64,000 nt of DNA from Brevundimonas sp. SGAir0440 (GCF_005484585.1 NZ_CP039435.1:1984001-2048000); one strand, 5' to 3'; counted from the first letter of the stretch, positions 35,946 to 44,386 are shown. The notes: generated by a model from the letters alone, not told the origin. Numbers and translations: made by a program.

Positions 35946-36980
35946 TCAGTCGTCGTTCGCCGCGCTCTTCATCGCCTGTCGCGCCACCGCATTCAGATGC
36001 GCTCCGACCGACTCGACTGGCCTTGAGCCCAGCGCCTTTCGGCGCGCGATCAGATCGGGCGAGCCAGCGTCATAATCGGCCATCAGCCGCCGCACGAACG
36101 CCCCGCCCTGCACCTCGGCCAGCACCTGATCCATCGCTTGGCGAGATTCGGCTCCGATGACGCGCGGTCCGGTCAGATAGGCGCCGTATTCCGCCGTGTT
36201 CGAAATCTTGGCGAAGGCGCCCGCGATGCCGCGTTCGTACATCAAGTCGGTCACCAGCTTGGTCTCGTAAAAACATTCGAACCACGCCACCTCGGGCGGA
36301 TAGCCGGCATGGACCAGTTTCATGAAGGCCGTGTCGATCAGTTCGGCGATGCCGCCGCACAGCACCACCTGTTCTCCGAACAGGTCGCTCTCGCACTCGT
36401 CGCGCATCGTCGTTTCCAGAATGCCCTTGCGCCCGCATCCCAGCGCCGCCGCATAGGACAGGCCTAGCGCATGCGCGCCGCCCGTTGCGTCCTGCTGCAC
36501 GCCGAACAGGCAGAAAACCCCCTGCCCGGCCTCGTACAGGTCGCGGATGCGCGGCCCGATCCCCTTGGGCGAGGCCAGGATGACGTCCAGATCCGCGCGC
36601 GGTTCGACCAGGCCGAATCGCACCGACAGGCCGTGGGCGAAGATCAGGGCCGCGCCCGGCCGCACGTTCGGCTCCAGCTCGTCGCGCCACAGATCGCGAT
36701 GCGCCTCGTCTGACGTCATGACGGCGACCACGTCGGCGCCCGACGCGGCCTGCGCGGCCGTCATCACCTCGAATCCGTCGGCGCGCGCCAGGTCTCGCGT
36801 CTTGGAGTCGGCCTTCAGACCCACCACGATGTCGGCCACGCCCGAATCGCGCAGGTTCAGCGCATGGGTGCGCCCCTGGCTGCCGTAACCGATCATGGCC
36901 ACGCGCTTGCCGCGAATGATCGAAAGGTCGCAGTCGCGGTCGTGGAAGACAGGCAGCGGATTGGATAGGGTCTGCGTCAT
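35946..36980 (-). CDS. ilvC: Ketol-acid reductoisomerase, divergent class I form
   Basis: IlvC converts acetolactate to 2,3-dihydroxyisovalerate with NADPH and Mg2+ in branched-chain amino-acid synthesis. The 344-residue protein has the Rossmann loop MIGYGSQGRTHALNLRDSG, FAHG, SPKG and QDATG. Metal ligands are kept: DLFGEQ in the first helix, WFECFYETK and ISNTAEYG. Several positions differ from the usual alphaproteobacterial sequence as I recall it, for example GRTH for GHAH and PKGIGPRIR for PKGPGHTVR, so it may be a second or acquired form. The start at 36980 overlaps the divergent DUF924 gene's ATG in CATG. No other ilv gene is near. Confidence 0.88.
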   Translation of the reverse strand: MTQTLSNPLPVFHDRDCDLSIIRGKRVAMIGYGSQGRTHALNLRDSGVADIVVGLKADSKTRDLARADGFEVMTAAQAASGADVVAVMTSDEAHRDLWRDELEPNVRPGAALIFAHGLSVRFGLVEPRADLDVILASPKGIGPRIRDLYEAGQGVFCLFGVQQDATGGAHALGLSYAAALGCGRKGILETTMRDECESDLFGEQVVLCGGIAELIDTAFMKLVHAGYPPEVAWFECFYETKLVTDLMYERGIAGAFAKISNTAEYGAYLTGPRVIGAESRQAMDQVLAEVQGGAFVRRLMADYDAGSPDLIARRKALGSRPVESVGAHLNAVARQAMKSAANDD

Positions 36981-37521
36981 GACCGCCTTCATAACCCCAT
37001 CCGATGTCGTCGCCTTCTGGAAAGAGGCCGGACCCGAAAAGTGGTTCGCCAAGGACGAGGCGTTCGACGCCGACTTCCGCGACCGAGGCCACGCCCTGCA
37101 TTGGGCCGCCGCACGCCGCGAACGGGACGACTGGATAGACACGGCCGAGGGCGCCTTGGCGCTGTTGATCCTGCTGGACCAGTATCCCCGAAACAGTTTT
37201 CGCGGCACGGCGCATCAGTTCGCCACCGACCCGCTCGCCCTGATGTTTGCAAACCAAGCCGTGGCCCGCGATCTGCATCTGGCGGTCGAGCCGGCTTTGA
37301 AGAACTTCCTGCTGCTGCCGTTCGAGCATTCCGAAAGCATCGAGGATCAGGACCGCTACATGGCCTTGGTCGCCGGGGATGAAGAGCTGGAGAAATGGGG
37401 CAAGCTGCACCGGGACATCATCGTCCGCTTTGGCCGCTTCCCGCACCGCAACGCCGCGCTGGGCCGCCAGACGACGCCTGAAGAACAAGCCTTCCTCGAC
37501 CAAGGCGGCTTCGGGGGCTGA
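36979..37521 (+). CDS. DUF924-family protein
   Basis: A 180-residue protein of the widespread DUF924 family, all-helical and distantly TPR-like, with no established function. The family pattern is clear: VVAFWKEAGPEKWFAKDEAFDADFRDR at the N-terminus, GALALLILLDQYPRNSFRGTAHQFATDPLAL (the LDQFPRNxFRGTxxAFATD block), and FLLLPFEHSESIEDQDRYMAL. The start codon at 36979 shares two bases with the ilvC start on the other strand, so its promoter must lie inside ilvC or its transcript is leaderless. thyA follows 75 bases downstream. Confidence 0.88.
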   Translation: MTAFITPSDVVAFWKEAGPEKWFAKDEAFDADFRDRGHALHWAAARRERDDWIDTAEGALALLILLDQYPRNSFRGTAHQFATDPLALMFANQAVARDLHLAVEPALKNFLLLPFEHSESIEDQDRYMALVAGDEELEKWGKLHRDIIVRFGRFPHRNAALGRQTTPEEQAFLDQGGFGG

Positions 37522-37596
37522 TTCGATCCACAACGATCCGATCGTGATCACCGACGGCTCATTGGCGATCGACTGATTCGGGTGGAAGCTGACGCC

Positions 37597-38454
37597 ATGA
37601 ACGCTCAGGTCGCCATCGCTGAACTTCAGGCTCGCATCGCCGCGGCGCCTGCCGATCATCCCGAGCGGCAGTATCTGAACCTCCTGCGCGAGATCCTCGA
37701 CAATGGCGTCCGTCGCGACGACCGCACCGGCACGGGCACCCTGGGCGTCTTCGGCCGCCAGATGCGGTTCGATCTGTGCAAGGGTTTCCCGGTCCTGACG
37801 ACCAAGAAGCTGCATCTCCGGTCGATCATCGTCGAACTGCTGTGGTTCCTACGTGGCGAGACCAACATCGCCTATCTGAAGGACAATGGCGTCCGCATCT
37901 GGGACGAATGGGCCGACGCCGACGGCGAGTTGGGTCCGGTCTATGGCAAGCAATGGCGGTCCTGGACCGCGCCGGACGGGCGCGTCATCGACCAGATCGA
38001 GAAACTGGTTCATGGGCTGAAGACCAACCCCAACAGCCGCCGCCACATCGTCACCGCCTGGAACCCGGCCGATGTCGACGACATGGCCCTGCCGCCCTGC
38101 CACTGCCTGTTCCAGTTCTTCGTCGCTGACGGAAAGCTGTCCTGCCAACTGTACCAGCGCAGCGCCGACGTGTTCCTGGGCGTGCCCTTCAACATCGCCT
38201 CCTATGCCCTGCTGACGATGATGCTGGCCCAGGTCGTGGGGCTGGAGCCGGGCGACTTCGTCCACACCTTCGGCGACGCCCACCTTTATCTGAACCACCT
38301 CGAACAGGCCGAGCTTCAGCTGACCCGCGAGCCCCTGCCCCTGCCCGTCATGCAGATCGCGCCCAAAACCGACCTGTTCGCCTTCGATCTCTCGGACTTC
38401 ACCCTCGAGGGCTACGAAGCCTGGCCGCACATCAAGGCCGCCGTCGCCGTTTAA
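37597..38454 (+). CDS. thyA: Thymidylate synthase
   Basis: ThyA methylates dUMP to dTMP using methylene-tetrahydrofolate, yielding dihydrofolate. The 285-residue protein has the catalytic Cys168 in [10 protein letters not shown], the phosphate-binding [33 protein letters not shown] and the HLYLNHLEQ region. ATG 37597 is preferred because the GTG at 37582 lacks a ribosome-binding site, whereas GGTGGAAG precedes the ATG. Two GANTC sites, the CcrM methylation target in Caulobacterales, sit at 37520 and 37575 upstream. Its partner folA is 1.8 kb downstream. Confidence 0.96.
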   Translation: MNAQVAIAELQARIAAAPADHPERQYLNLLREILDNGVRRDDRTGTGTLGVFGRQMRFDLCKGFPVLTTKKLHLRSIIVELLWFLRGETNIAYLKDNGVRIWDEWADADGELGPVYGKQWRSWTAPDGRVIDQIEKLVHGLKTNPNSRRHIVTAWNPADVDDMALPPCHCLFQFFVADGKLSCQLYQRSADVFLGVPFNIASYALLTMMLAQVVGLEPGDFVHTFGDAHLYLNHLEQAELQLTREPLPLPVMQIAPKTDLFAFDLSDFTLEGYEAWPHIKAAVAV

Positions 38455-38465
38455 GGTCATTCACG

Positions 38466-39320
38466 ATGATCCGCGCTTTCTCTCTTGGTCTCATTCTGCT
38501 CGCGACGCCCGCAGCGTCGGCGATCGCCCAGCCGGTCTCATCCGCCGTCGAAGCCGCCGAGATCACGCCAGTCCAAATCAGGGTTCCGGCGCCGGACGGT
38601 CGGGCCATACCGATCAGCATCTGGACGGCACCGGCCGAACGCGGCGTGGTGGTGTTCAGCCACGGCTATAACGGTTCGCCGACGGCCTATGCTCGCATTC
38701 TGTCGGCCTGGGCGGCGCATGGTTTCACGGTAATCGCACCGCTTCACGTCGATTCTCTGCGTCATCCGGAACATGAGAAATACGACAATCGCGCCGCCTT
38801 CTCGACCAGGCTGATCGACCTGGGCGTCGCACGCGGCATCGCCGCCCATGCGCATTCGGGCAAGTCGCTGATCGTGGCGGGGCATTCGTTTGGCTCTCTG
38901 ATGTCCGTGATCGAAGGCGGCGCCGTTACGGCTGCCGGGCCAGCAGGCGACCCGGCGGTGAAAGGCGTGATCGCCTTTTCCTCGGCCGGCTCGATCCCCG
39001 GCCTCGTCACCTCCGACAGCTACCGCACGCTTGACCGTCCGCTGTTGGTGATCACCGGCGATCAGGATCTGGTGCCCGGCTTCGTCAGCGATTGGCGCGA
39101 TCATCGCGCGCCGTTCGACAACAGTCCGGCCGGCGACAAAACTCTCATGATCTTCGCGGGCGCAGACCACCAGCTGCCAGGGACGGCGCAAGGCGAGCGG
39201 TTTGATCAGATCATCCGGGCAACGGAGGATTTCCTCGACGCCTATGCGCTGAACGACGCCGAGGCCCGATCGCGCCTTGAGGCCTTCGCCGCAGACGGCG
39301 TCAGCGTCGAGCGCCGCTGA
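38466..39320 (+). CDS. Secreted alpha/beta hydrolase
   Basis: A 284-residue alpha/beta hydrolase with a signal peptide (MIRAFSLGLILLATPAASAIA, cleavage near residue 20). The oxyanion loop is VVVFSHGYNGSP, the nucleophile elbow is VAGHSFGSLMS with the Ser of GHSFG, LVITGDQDLVPG carries the acid and FAGADHQLPG the catalytic His. It is probably a periplasmic esterase or lipase-like enzyme; the substrate is unknown. AAGG lies nine bases before the ATG and only 11 bases separate it from thyA, so it may be co-transcribed. Confidence 0.82.
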   Translation: MIRAFSLGLILLATPAASAIAQPVSSAVEAAEITPVQIRVPAPDGRAIPISIWTAPAERGVVVFSHGYNGSPTAYARILSAWAAHGFTVIAPLHVDSLRHPEHEKYDNRAAFSTRLIDLGVARGIAAHAHSGKSLIVAGHSFGSLMSVIEGGAVTAAGPAGDPAVKGVIAFSSAGSIPGLVTSDSYRTLDRPLLVITGDQDLVPGFVSDWRDHRAPFDNSPAGDKTLMIFAGADHQLPGTAQGERFDQIIRATEDFLDAYALNDAEARSRLEAFAADGVSVERR

Positions 39321-39324
39321 ACGG

Positions 39325-39624
39325 ATGGATTTGCGCCATCTGACCGCGTCGGTTCTTCGCATCTCCGACATCTACGCCGCCGAACACGATATCGACCGCG
39401 ACCGCGACTGGGCGTTGCTCAAGCTTCAGGAAGAGCTTGGCGAACTGACCGCCGCGCATCTGCGTCTGACCAGCCGCGCACGAGGCGCACCCGACAGCCA
39501 GGCGCTGGGTGACGAGGCGGCGGATGTGCTGGGGATGCTGCTGATCTACTGCGCGCGGGCGGGTGTCGATCTGGATCAGGCCATGCAGCGCAAATGGCTG
39601 AAGTGGCTGGAGCCTCAGGCCTAA
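39325..39624 (+). CDS. MazG-like nucleotide pyrophosphohydrolase
   Basis: A 99-residue all-alpha NTP-PPase-like protein. The metal-binding pattern is visible as KLQEELGELTAAHLR (ExxE) followed by LGDEAADVLGMLLIY (ExxD), as in MazG and dUTPase-like pyrophosphohydrolases. It likely hydrolyses a nucleoside triphosphate to the monophosphate, perhaps cleaning the pool next to thyA, but that link is inference. The start ATG 39325 lies four bases after the hydrolase stop; it ends two bases short of the convergent membrane-protein gene. Confidence 0.78.
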   Translation: MDLRHLTASVLRISDIYAAEHDIDRDRDWALLKLQEELGELTAAHLRLTSRARGAPDSQALGDEAADVLGMLLIYCARAGVDLDQAMQRKWLKWLEPQA

Positions 39625-39626
39625 TC

Positions 39627-40214
39627 CTAGTCCTCTGGCGCAATCATGATCATCGGCCTCAGACGCCCGACCAAGGCGTCGTCCGTTTCGATGCGCTCGA
39701 CCACGATCCGGTTCTTCATCATGCCCATCTGCATGGTGGCGCGAAACGCGATCACGTCGCCGGGCGCAGCAATGAATCCCTCAAGCGTCGGCTTGTTCTG
39801 CTTGCCCGCCAGACCGCCGAACGCCATGGACACCTGGTGGCCGCCCGGCGATACCGAAATGGCGGTGAAGCGCGGACTCTTCAGCTGGGCCACGAACTTG
39901 CCGTCCACCGACAGGTCCATGCCGGCGGCCTTGCCCACGAAGCCTTCGCGATAGACGATCAGCAGAGCCTGATCGTGAAACTGAGGGCGAAACGCCAGTG
40001 CGGCCTGCTTCTGCTCCGCCGTCGCCGACTTTCCCAGTTTTGTGCCCGCCAGATTGGCCATGATGTAGGCGGTGAATACGCCCAAGAATGCGCCGACCAT
40101 CATCGGCAGATAGCCGGCGTCGGCTCCGGCCGATGAGAACAAGAACGCCAGCCCGCCGCTGATGACGAACGCGACCAGGAAACCGACCACGATGGCGGGG
40201 AGATACTTGCTCAT
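39627..40214 (-). CDS. Membrane-anchored protein of unknown function
   Basis: About 195 residues, unrecognised. Two hydrophobic segments occupy the N-terminal third (YLPAIVVGFLVAFVISGGLAFLF and GYLPMMVGAFLGVFTAYIMANLA). A soluble domain of about 120 residues follows, with LLIVYREGFVGKAAGMDLSVDGKFVAQLKSPRFTAISVSPGGHQVSMAFGG; the 'V.VDG...A.L....F....V.PG.H.V' pattern resembles small beta-sandwich domains of the DUF2846/PEGA sort. The start may be ATG 40214, 40232 or 40244. It is divergent from folA with almost no space between the genes. Confidence 0.65.
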   Translation of the reverse strand: MSKYLPAIVVGFLVAFVISGGLAFLFSSAGADAGYLPMMVGAFLGVFTAYIMANLAGTKLGKSATAEQKQAALAFRPQFHDQALLIVYREGFVGKAAGMDLSVDGKFVAQLKSPRFTAISVSPGGHQVSMAFGGLAGKQNKPTLEGFIAAPGDVIAFRATMQMGMMKNRIVVERIETDDALVGRLRPMIMIAPED

Positions 40215-40235
40215 GACGGGGCTCGCGTTCATTGG

Positions 40236-40799
40236 ATGGGTCACTTCAACGCATCGATACGGTCAAGGTTCTTGCCCCAGCCCATCATTTCCCTGGTTGT
40301 CGCCCGCGGCCAAAACGGCGTCATCGGCCGCGATGGCGACCTGCCCTGGCGGCTCCGCAGCGACTTGCAGAGGTTCAAAGCCATCACTGTGGGCAAGCCT
40401 TGCCTGATGGGTCGCAAGACTTGGGAGAGCCTGCCGCTGAAGCCTCTGCCGGGTCGGCTGAACATCGTGCTGACGCGTGACGAATCCTACGAAAGCGACG
40501 GCATGGCCAAAGGCGCGCTGGTCTGCGCCACTCTGGACGAGGCCATCGAGATCGGACGCGAAACCGCCGAGGACGATGGCGTCGAGGAGATCTGCATCAT
40601 CGGCGGCACAGCCCTGTTTGAGGTCGCCCTGCCCCGCGCGAGGCGCCTGTACATCACCGAGGTCGAGGCCTCTCCCGAAGGCGACGCCGTTTTTCCGTCA
40701 TTCGACGAAACCGCCTGGGTCGAGGTAACGTCGGAATCGCACCCGGCGGGCGAGAAGGACGACCACGCCTTCACCTTTCGCGTGCTGGAACGCCGCTAG
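40236..40799 (+). CDS. folA: Dihydrofolate reductase
   Basis: FolA reduces dihydrofolate, the by-product of ThyA, to tetrahydrofolate. Motifs: ISLVVARGQNGVIGRDGDLPWRLRSDLQRFKAIT with the catalytic Asp after the PWR helix, LMGRKTWESLP, LNIVLTR and ICIIGGTALF. The ATG at 40236 gives 187 residues with a 13-residue extension. TTG 40272 with AAGG three bases upstream would start at LPQPIISLVVA, nearer the normal N-terminus, and is a real alternative. A ybjQ-type gene follows 9 bases later. Confidence 0.94.
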   Translation: MGHFNASIRSRFLPQPIISLVVARGQNGVIGRDGDLPWRLRSDLQRFKAITVGKPCLMGRKTWESLPLKPLPGRLNIVLTRDESYESDGMAKGALVCATLDEAIEIGRETAEDDGVEEICIIGGTALFEVALPRARRLYITEVEASPEGDAVFPSFDETAWVEVTSESHPAGEKDDHAFTFRVLERR

Positions 40800-40808
40800 G
40801 AGAAACAG

Positions 40809-41129
40809 ATGTACGTCACCACGACCAACGACCTGCCCGGCTTTCGCGTCACGCGCCACATCGGCCTGGTGCGCGGCGTCACGGTCCGCTCTCGCAACGC
40901 CATCTCCGACGCCATCGGCGGGGTCCAGTCCATGCTTGGCGGCCGTGTCGGCGCCTATGTGAAGCTGGCAGAGGCCGGGCGTCAGGAAGCCTATGACGAA
41001 CTGGTCAAACACGCCCAGGCCCACGGCGCCAACGCCATCCTGGCCGTCCGGTATGATGCGACGGAGATCATGCCGGGCGTGACCGAGGTCCTATGCTACG
41101 GCACGGGCGTGATCGTCGAGCCGGCATAA
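40809..41129 (+). CDS. YbjQ/UPF0145-family protein
   Basis: A 106-residue member of the YbjQ family, a small pentameric fold described as a heavy-metal-binding domain though without a firmly known function. Seen: VTTTNDLPGFRVTRHIGLVRGVTVRSRN, GGRVGAYVKLAEAGRQEAYDELVKHAQAHGANAILAVRYDATE and a final VLCYGTGVIVEP. The strong ribosome-binding site AGGAG precedes the ATG. It probably shares a transcript with folA. Confidence 0.9.
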   Translation: MYVTTTNDLPGFRVTRHIGLVRGVTVRSRNAISDAIGGVQSMLGGRVGAYVKLAEAGRQEAYDELVKHAQAHGANAILAVRYDATEIMPGVTEVLCYGTGVIVEPA

Positions 41130-41140
41130 TCGGCTCGACG
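41114..41140. terminator. Hairpin at the ends of the convergent ybjQ-type and old yellow enzyme genes
   Basis: CGTCGAGCCG and CGGCTCGACG form a perfect 10-bp stem around loop GCATAAT, which contains the ybjQ-type gene's TAA. No T-run follows on the plus strand. It may act as a weak bidirectional terminator or an mRNA 3'-end protector. Confidence 0.45.
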
Positions 41141-41148
41141 TCTCTCGA

Positions 41149-42246
41149 TCAGGACAGGGTCATCAGGTCCGAACGCTCGAAGTTGCGCAGCTCGTCTTCG
41201 CGACCGTCGCGGATCTTCGCGACCCACTGAGGATCGGCCAGCAGCGCGCGGCCGACGGCGACCAGGTCGAACTCCTCGTTCTCCAGACGGCGCAGCAGAC
41301 CGTCCAGCGAAGCGGGCTTTGAACCTTCGCCGCCGAAGGCCGCTATGAACTCGCCGTCCAGGCCCACGGATCCGACGGTGATCGTGGGCTTGCCCATCAG
41401 CTTCTTGGTCCAGCCGGCGAAGTTCAGGTCCGAGCCTTCGAACTCCGGCTCCCAGAAGCGGCGCTGCGAGCAGTGGAAGACGTCCACGCCGGCGTCCGAC
41501 AGCGGGGTCAGCCACTCGACCATCTGTTCCGGCGTCTCGGCGATGCGAGCCGTGTAATCCTGAAGCTTCCATTGCGACAGGCGCAGGATGACGGGGATGT
41601 CGTCGCCCACGCCTTCACGCACCGCCTTCACGACCTCGGCGCCGAATCGGGCGCGGTCAGCGATGGTCGGTCCGCCCCAGCGGTCCTCGCGCGCATTCAG
41701 GCCGCCCCAGAAGAACTGATCGATCAGATAGCCGTGGGCGCCGTGGATTTCGACGGCGTCGAAGCCGAGGTCGCGAGCCGCGCGGGCCGATCGGCCGAAA
41801 GCGGCGATTGTGTCGGCGACGTCCTCCTCCGTCATCGGCTCCAGCCTGGTCTTGCCCGGCATGGTCATGCCCGACGGACTGTCCACCTTGCCCAGAGGCG
41901 CCCAGTCATCGCCGCGTCCGCGGGCCGAGCCCACGTGCCAGATCTGCGGCGCGATCAGACCGCCGGCGGCATGAACCTCTTCCACCACGGACTTCCATTC
42001 CGGCAACGCTTCGCCGTGGAAGACCGGAACATTGGCGTCGTTGCGCGCCGCCGGGCGCTCGACGACCGTGCCCTCGGTCACGATCAGTCCCACCCCGCCC
42101 TCGGCCCGACGGCGATAATAGGCGGCGACGTCGGAGGTCGGGATGCCGTTCGGCGAGAAGGACCGCGTCATGGGCGCCATGACGATGCGGTTGGGCAGGG
42201 TCAGCCCCTTGATCGTGAAGGGGCTGAACAGGGCTTCGAGGCTCAT
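41149..42246 (-). CDS. Old yellow enzyme family NADH:flavin oxidoreductase
   Basis: A 365-residue FMN-dependent ene-reductase-like barrel. LFSPFTIKGLTLPNRIVMAPMTRSFSP is the usual start; APQIWHVGSARG, the substrate-binding FDAVEIHGAHGYLIDQFF and the FMN-phosphate region EFDLVAVGRALLADPQWV are present. HGAHGYL has the His-x-x-His pair seen in the 2,4-dienoyl-CoA reductase and YqjM-like branch. ATG 42246 has an excellent AAGGAG ribosome-binding site, which rules out the longer open frame. Physiological substrate unknown; these enzymes reduce activated C=C bonds. Confidence 0.9.
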   Translation of the reverse strand: MSLEALFSPFTIKGLTLPNRIVMAPMTRSFSPNGIPTSDVAAYYRRRAEGGVGLIVTEGTVVERPAARNDANVPVFHGEALPEWKSVVEEVHAAGGLIAPQIWHVGSARGRGDDWAPLGKVDSPSGMTMPGKTRLEPMTEEDVADTIAAFGRSARAARDLGFDAVEIHGAHGYLIDQFFWGGLNAREDRWGGPTIADRARFGAEVVKAVREGVGDDIPVILRLSQWKLQDYTARIAETPEQMVEWLTPLSDAGVDVFHCSQRRFWEPEFEGSDLNFAGWTKKLMGKPTITVGSVGLDGEFIAAFGGEGSKPASLDGLLRRLENEEFDLVAVGRALLADPQWVAKIRDGREDELRNFERSDLMTLS

Positions 42247-42322
42247 TGGATCTCCTTGGGTATCTGTAGCACCCAAGGTGGCGAACAGGGTTGCGTTTGA
42301 AAACCCCTTTCCCCGGCTTTTT

Positions 42323-43390
42323 CTATAGCCCGAGCGCAGAGGACACGCGCGCGGCGATTTCGGCGAAGCGGTCGGCGATATCGCCCTGCGGATCGGTTGC
42401 GACCGACGGTCGTCCCGCATCGCCGCCCTCTCGCAAGGCGACGTCCAGCGGCAAGGCGCCTAAGAATGGGATGGACAGGCGCTCGGCCTCGGCCTTGCCC
42501 CCGCCTTCGCCAAAGACTGGCCCGCTCATGTTCTCGATCAGGCCAAACGTCGGGACATTGACGCGCTGAAACAGGGTGTGGGCGCGCCGGGCATCGGCCA
42601 GAGCGACTTCCTGCGGCGTCGAAACGATTACCGCCCCATCCAGGGGCGTCTTCTGGATCAGCGTCAGCTGGACATCGCCCGTGCCCGGCGGCAGATCGAC
42701 CACCAGCACGTCCAGCGGCGCATCAGCCGTTCCCCAACGCGTCTGGGTCAGCATCTGTGTGATGGCCTGCGACGCCATGGGTCCGCGCCAGATCATGGCG
42801 TCGTCCATCTTGGTCAAAAGGCCGACCGACATGGCCTTCAACCCGTGAGCGACGTGCGGCACGATGGCGCCGTCCTCGTAGGCGGGTTGGCCGCTGATGC
42901 CCAGCATGGTCGGCAGCGACGGCCCATAGACATCGGCGTCGAGAATGCCGACCGAAAGCCCGCGCGCCGAAAGCGCGGCAGCCAAGTTCACCGCAACGGT
43001 GGACTTGCCGACCCCGCCTTTTCCACTGGCGACGGCCAGGACGCGGCGAACATGCGCGGGACGGTCGGTCGGGACCGGGGCCTTGGCGCGGCCCTGATCG
43101 ACCGCCGCCTTGGACAGGCCCGCCGTGCGCGGCGCAGCAGCAGGCTTGGTCTCGGCGGTCAGAATGACCGAGACGCGCGCCATGCCGGGAATGGCCTTCA
43201 GCGCAGCCTCCGCCGCGTCACGAACCGGCGCGTAGGCGGCGGCCTGGCTGCGATCGACTTCCAGAGCAAACCCCGCGCGATCCTCGGCCACGACCAGACC
43301 CTGAACAAGACCGGCGGCGACAAGCCCCTGGCCGGAAACCGGATCGATGATGGCGTCCAGGGCGGCGATAACGGCGGTGCGTTCGACCAA
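42323..43390 (-). CDS. Mrp/ApbC iron-sulfur cluster carrier ATPase
   Basis: A P-loop protein of about 355 residues that carries Fe-S clusters to target enzymes. The N-terminal DUF59/MIP18-like region (AALDAIIDPVSGQGLVAAGLV) is followed by the deviant Walker A ASGKGGVGKST, ILDADVYGPS, and LVVDLPPGTGDVQLTL. The usual CxxC near the C-terminus of Mrp proteins is not visible; ENMSGPVFGEGGG stands where ENMSxxxCPxC occurs in canonical members, so cluster binding may differ. The start is most likely TTG 43390 with GGAG six bases upstream, divergent from miaA. Confidence 0.86.
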   Translation of the reverse strand: MVERTAVIAALDAIIDPVSGQGLVAAGLVQGLVVAEDRAGFALEVDRSQAAAYAPVRDAAEAALKAIPGMARVSVILTAETKPAAAPRTAGLSKAAVDQGRAKAPVPTDRPAHVRRVLAVASGKGGVGKSTVAVNLAAALSARGLSVGILDADVYGPSLPTMLGISGQPAYEDGAIVPHVAHGLKAMSVGLLTKMDDAMIWRGPMASQAITQMLTQTRWGTADAPLDVLVVDLPPGTGDVQLTLIQKTPLDGAVIVSTPQEVALADARRAHTLFQRVNVPTFGLIENMSGPVFGEGGGKAEAERLSIPFLGALPLDVALREGGDAGRPSVATDPQGDIADRFAEIAARVSSALGL

Positions 43391-43416
43391 GGCGGTCTCC
43401 AAGGGACTTGCAGGCG

Positions 43417-44337
43417 ATGATGCGCGCGTTCTATCGCCCTCGAACCCGTCCCGCGAGCCACGATTTGTCCCAGCCGCCCTCAATCAGCCTGATCGCCGGG
43501 CCGACCGCCTCGGGCAAATCGGCGCTGGCGTTGAATATGGCGCGCGAAACGGGCGCGGTGATCATCAACGCCGACAGCCAGCAGCTTTACGCCGACCTGC
43601 GCATCCTGACGGCCCGCCCGTCGGTTGAAGATGAAGCGCAGGCCGATCATCGACTGTATGGCGTCGCCGACGCGGCGGACGCCTGGTCCGTGGGACGCTG
43701 GAGCCGCGCTGTCATGGCGTTGCTCGACGACATCCGTGACCAAGGCCGGTCGGCGATTCTGGTGGGCGGGACCGGCCTCTATTTCACCAGCCTGACACGC
43801 GGCCTGGCCGATATTCCTGCGGTGCCAACCGCGGTGCGCGATCAGATGGATGCCGACTACAAGGCGCTCGGCGAGTCAGCTTTCCGCCGGCGCCTGGGGC
43901 AGATCGATCCCGAGGCGGCGCAAGCCATCGAACAGGGAGACCGCCAGCGGCTGGTGCGGGCCATGAGCGTCTTCATCGCCAGCGGCCGCGCGCTGAGCGC
44001 CTGGAAGGCCGACACTCAGCCCTTGTTGACGCCGGGTTCATGGACCGGATGGGTCAGGGAGCCTGAGCGCCAGCAACTCTATGCAAACTGCGACCAGCGC
44101 GTGGACCTGATGATCGATCAGGGAGCGATGGACGAAGTCCAAGCCCTGATGGACCGTGGCTTGAACCCCGCGCTGCCCGCCATGAAGGCGGTCGGGGTCA
44201 GAGAACTGGCCGCCTATCTGTCCGGCGATCTGGCCCGCGACGAGGCGATCGCCGCTCTGAAACAAGCCACCCGCAACTACGCCAAACGTCAGCTGACGTG
44301 GTTTCGAAACCAGACGCCGGACTGGCGTCGCGACTAA
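43417..44337 (+). CDS. miaA: tRNA dimethylallyltransferase
   Basis: MiaA adds an isopentenyl group to A37 of tRNAs that read UNN codons. The 306-residue protein shows the P-loop GPTASGKSALAL, INADSQQLYADLRILTARPS, HRLYGVADAADAWSVGRW, VGGTGLYFTSL and the C-terminal AMKAVGVRELAAYLSGD and TRNYAKRQLTWFRNQ. Two ATG codons (43417, 43420) are possible starts; the tail before the P-loop is about 25 residues. It is divergent from the Mrp gene and followed by ssrA. Confidence 0.95.
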   Translation: MMRAFYRPRTRPASHDLSQPPSISLIAGPTASGKSALALNMARETGAVIINADSQQLYADLRILTARPSVEDEAQADHRLYGVADAADAWSVGRWSRAVMALLDDIRDQGRSAILVGGTGLYFTSLTRGLADIPAVPTAVRDQMDADYKALGESAFRRRLGQIDPEAAQAIEQGDRQRLVRAMSVFIASGRALSAWKADTQPLLTPGSWTGWVREPERQQLYANCDQRVDLMIDQGAMDEVQALMDRGLNPALPAMKAVGVRELAAYLSGDLARDEAIAALKQATRNYAKRQLTWFRNQTPDWRRD

Positions 44338-44352
44338 GAAACAATCCGGCGC

Positions 44353-44381
44353 TTGGAATGCATCACGGCTGCGCCTATATT
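44353..44381 (+). promoter_or_regulatory. Promoter of the tmRNA gene
   Basis: TTGGAA at 44353-44358 and TATATT at 44376-44381 are separated by exactly 17 bases, one of the best sigma-70 matches in the window. The predicted start at about 44387 coincides with the first strand of the acceptor RNA. Confidence 0.6.
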
Positions 44382-44386
44382 CGTCT

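Noticed and set aside
36070..37815. A 581-codon minus-strand frame spanning thyA's 5' end, the DUF924 gene and ilvC
   Set aside because: It is a frame-shifted shadow of ilvC fused to the antisense of DUF924; the two true frames carry full family motifs.
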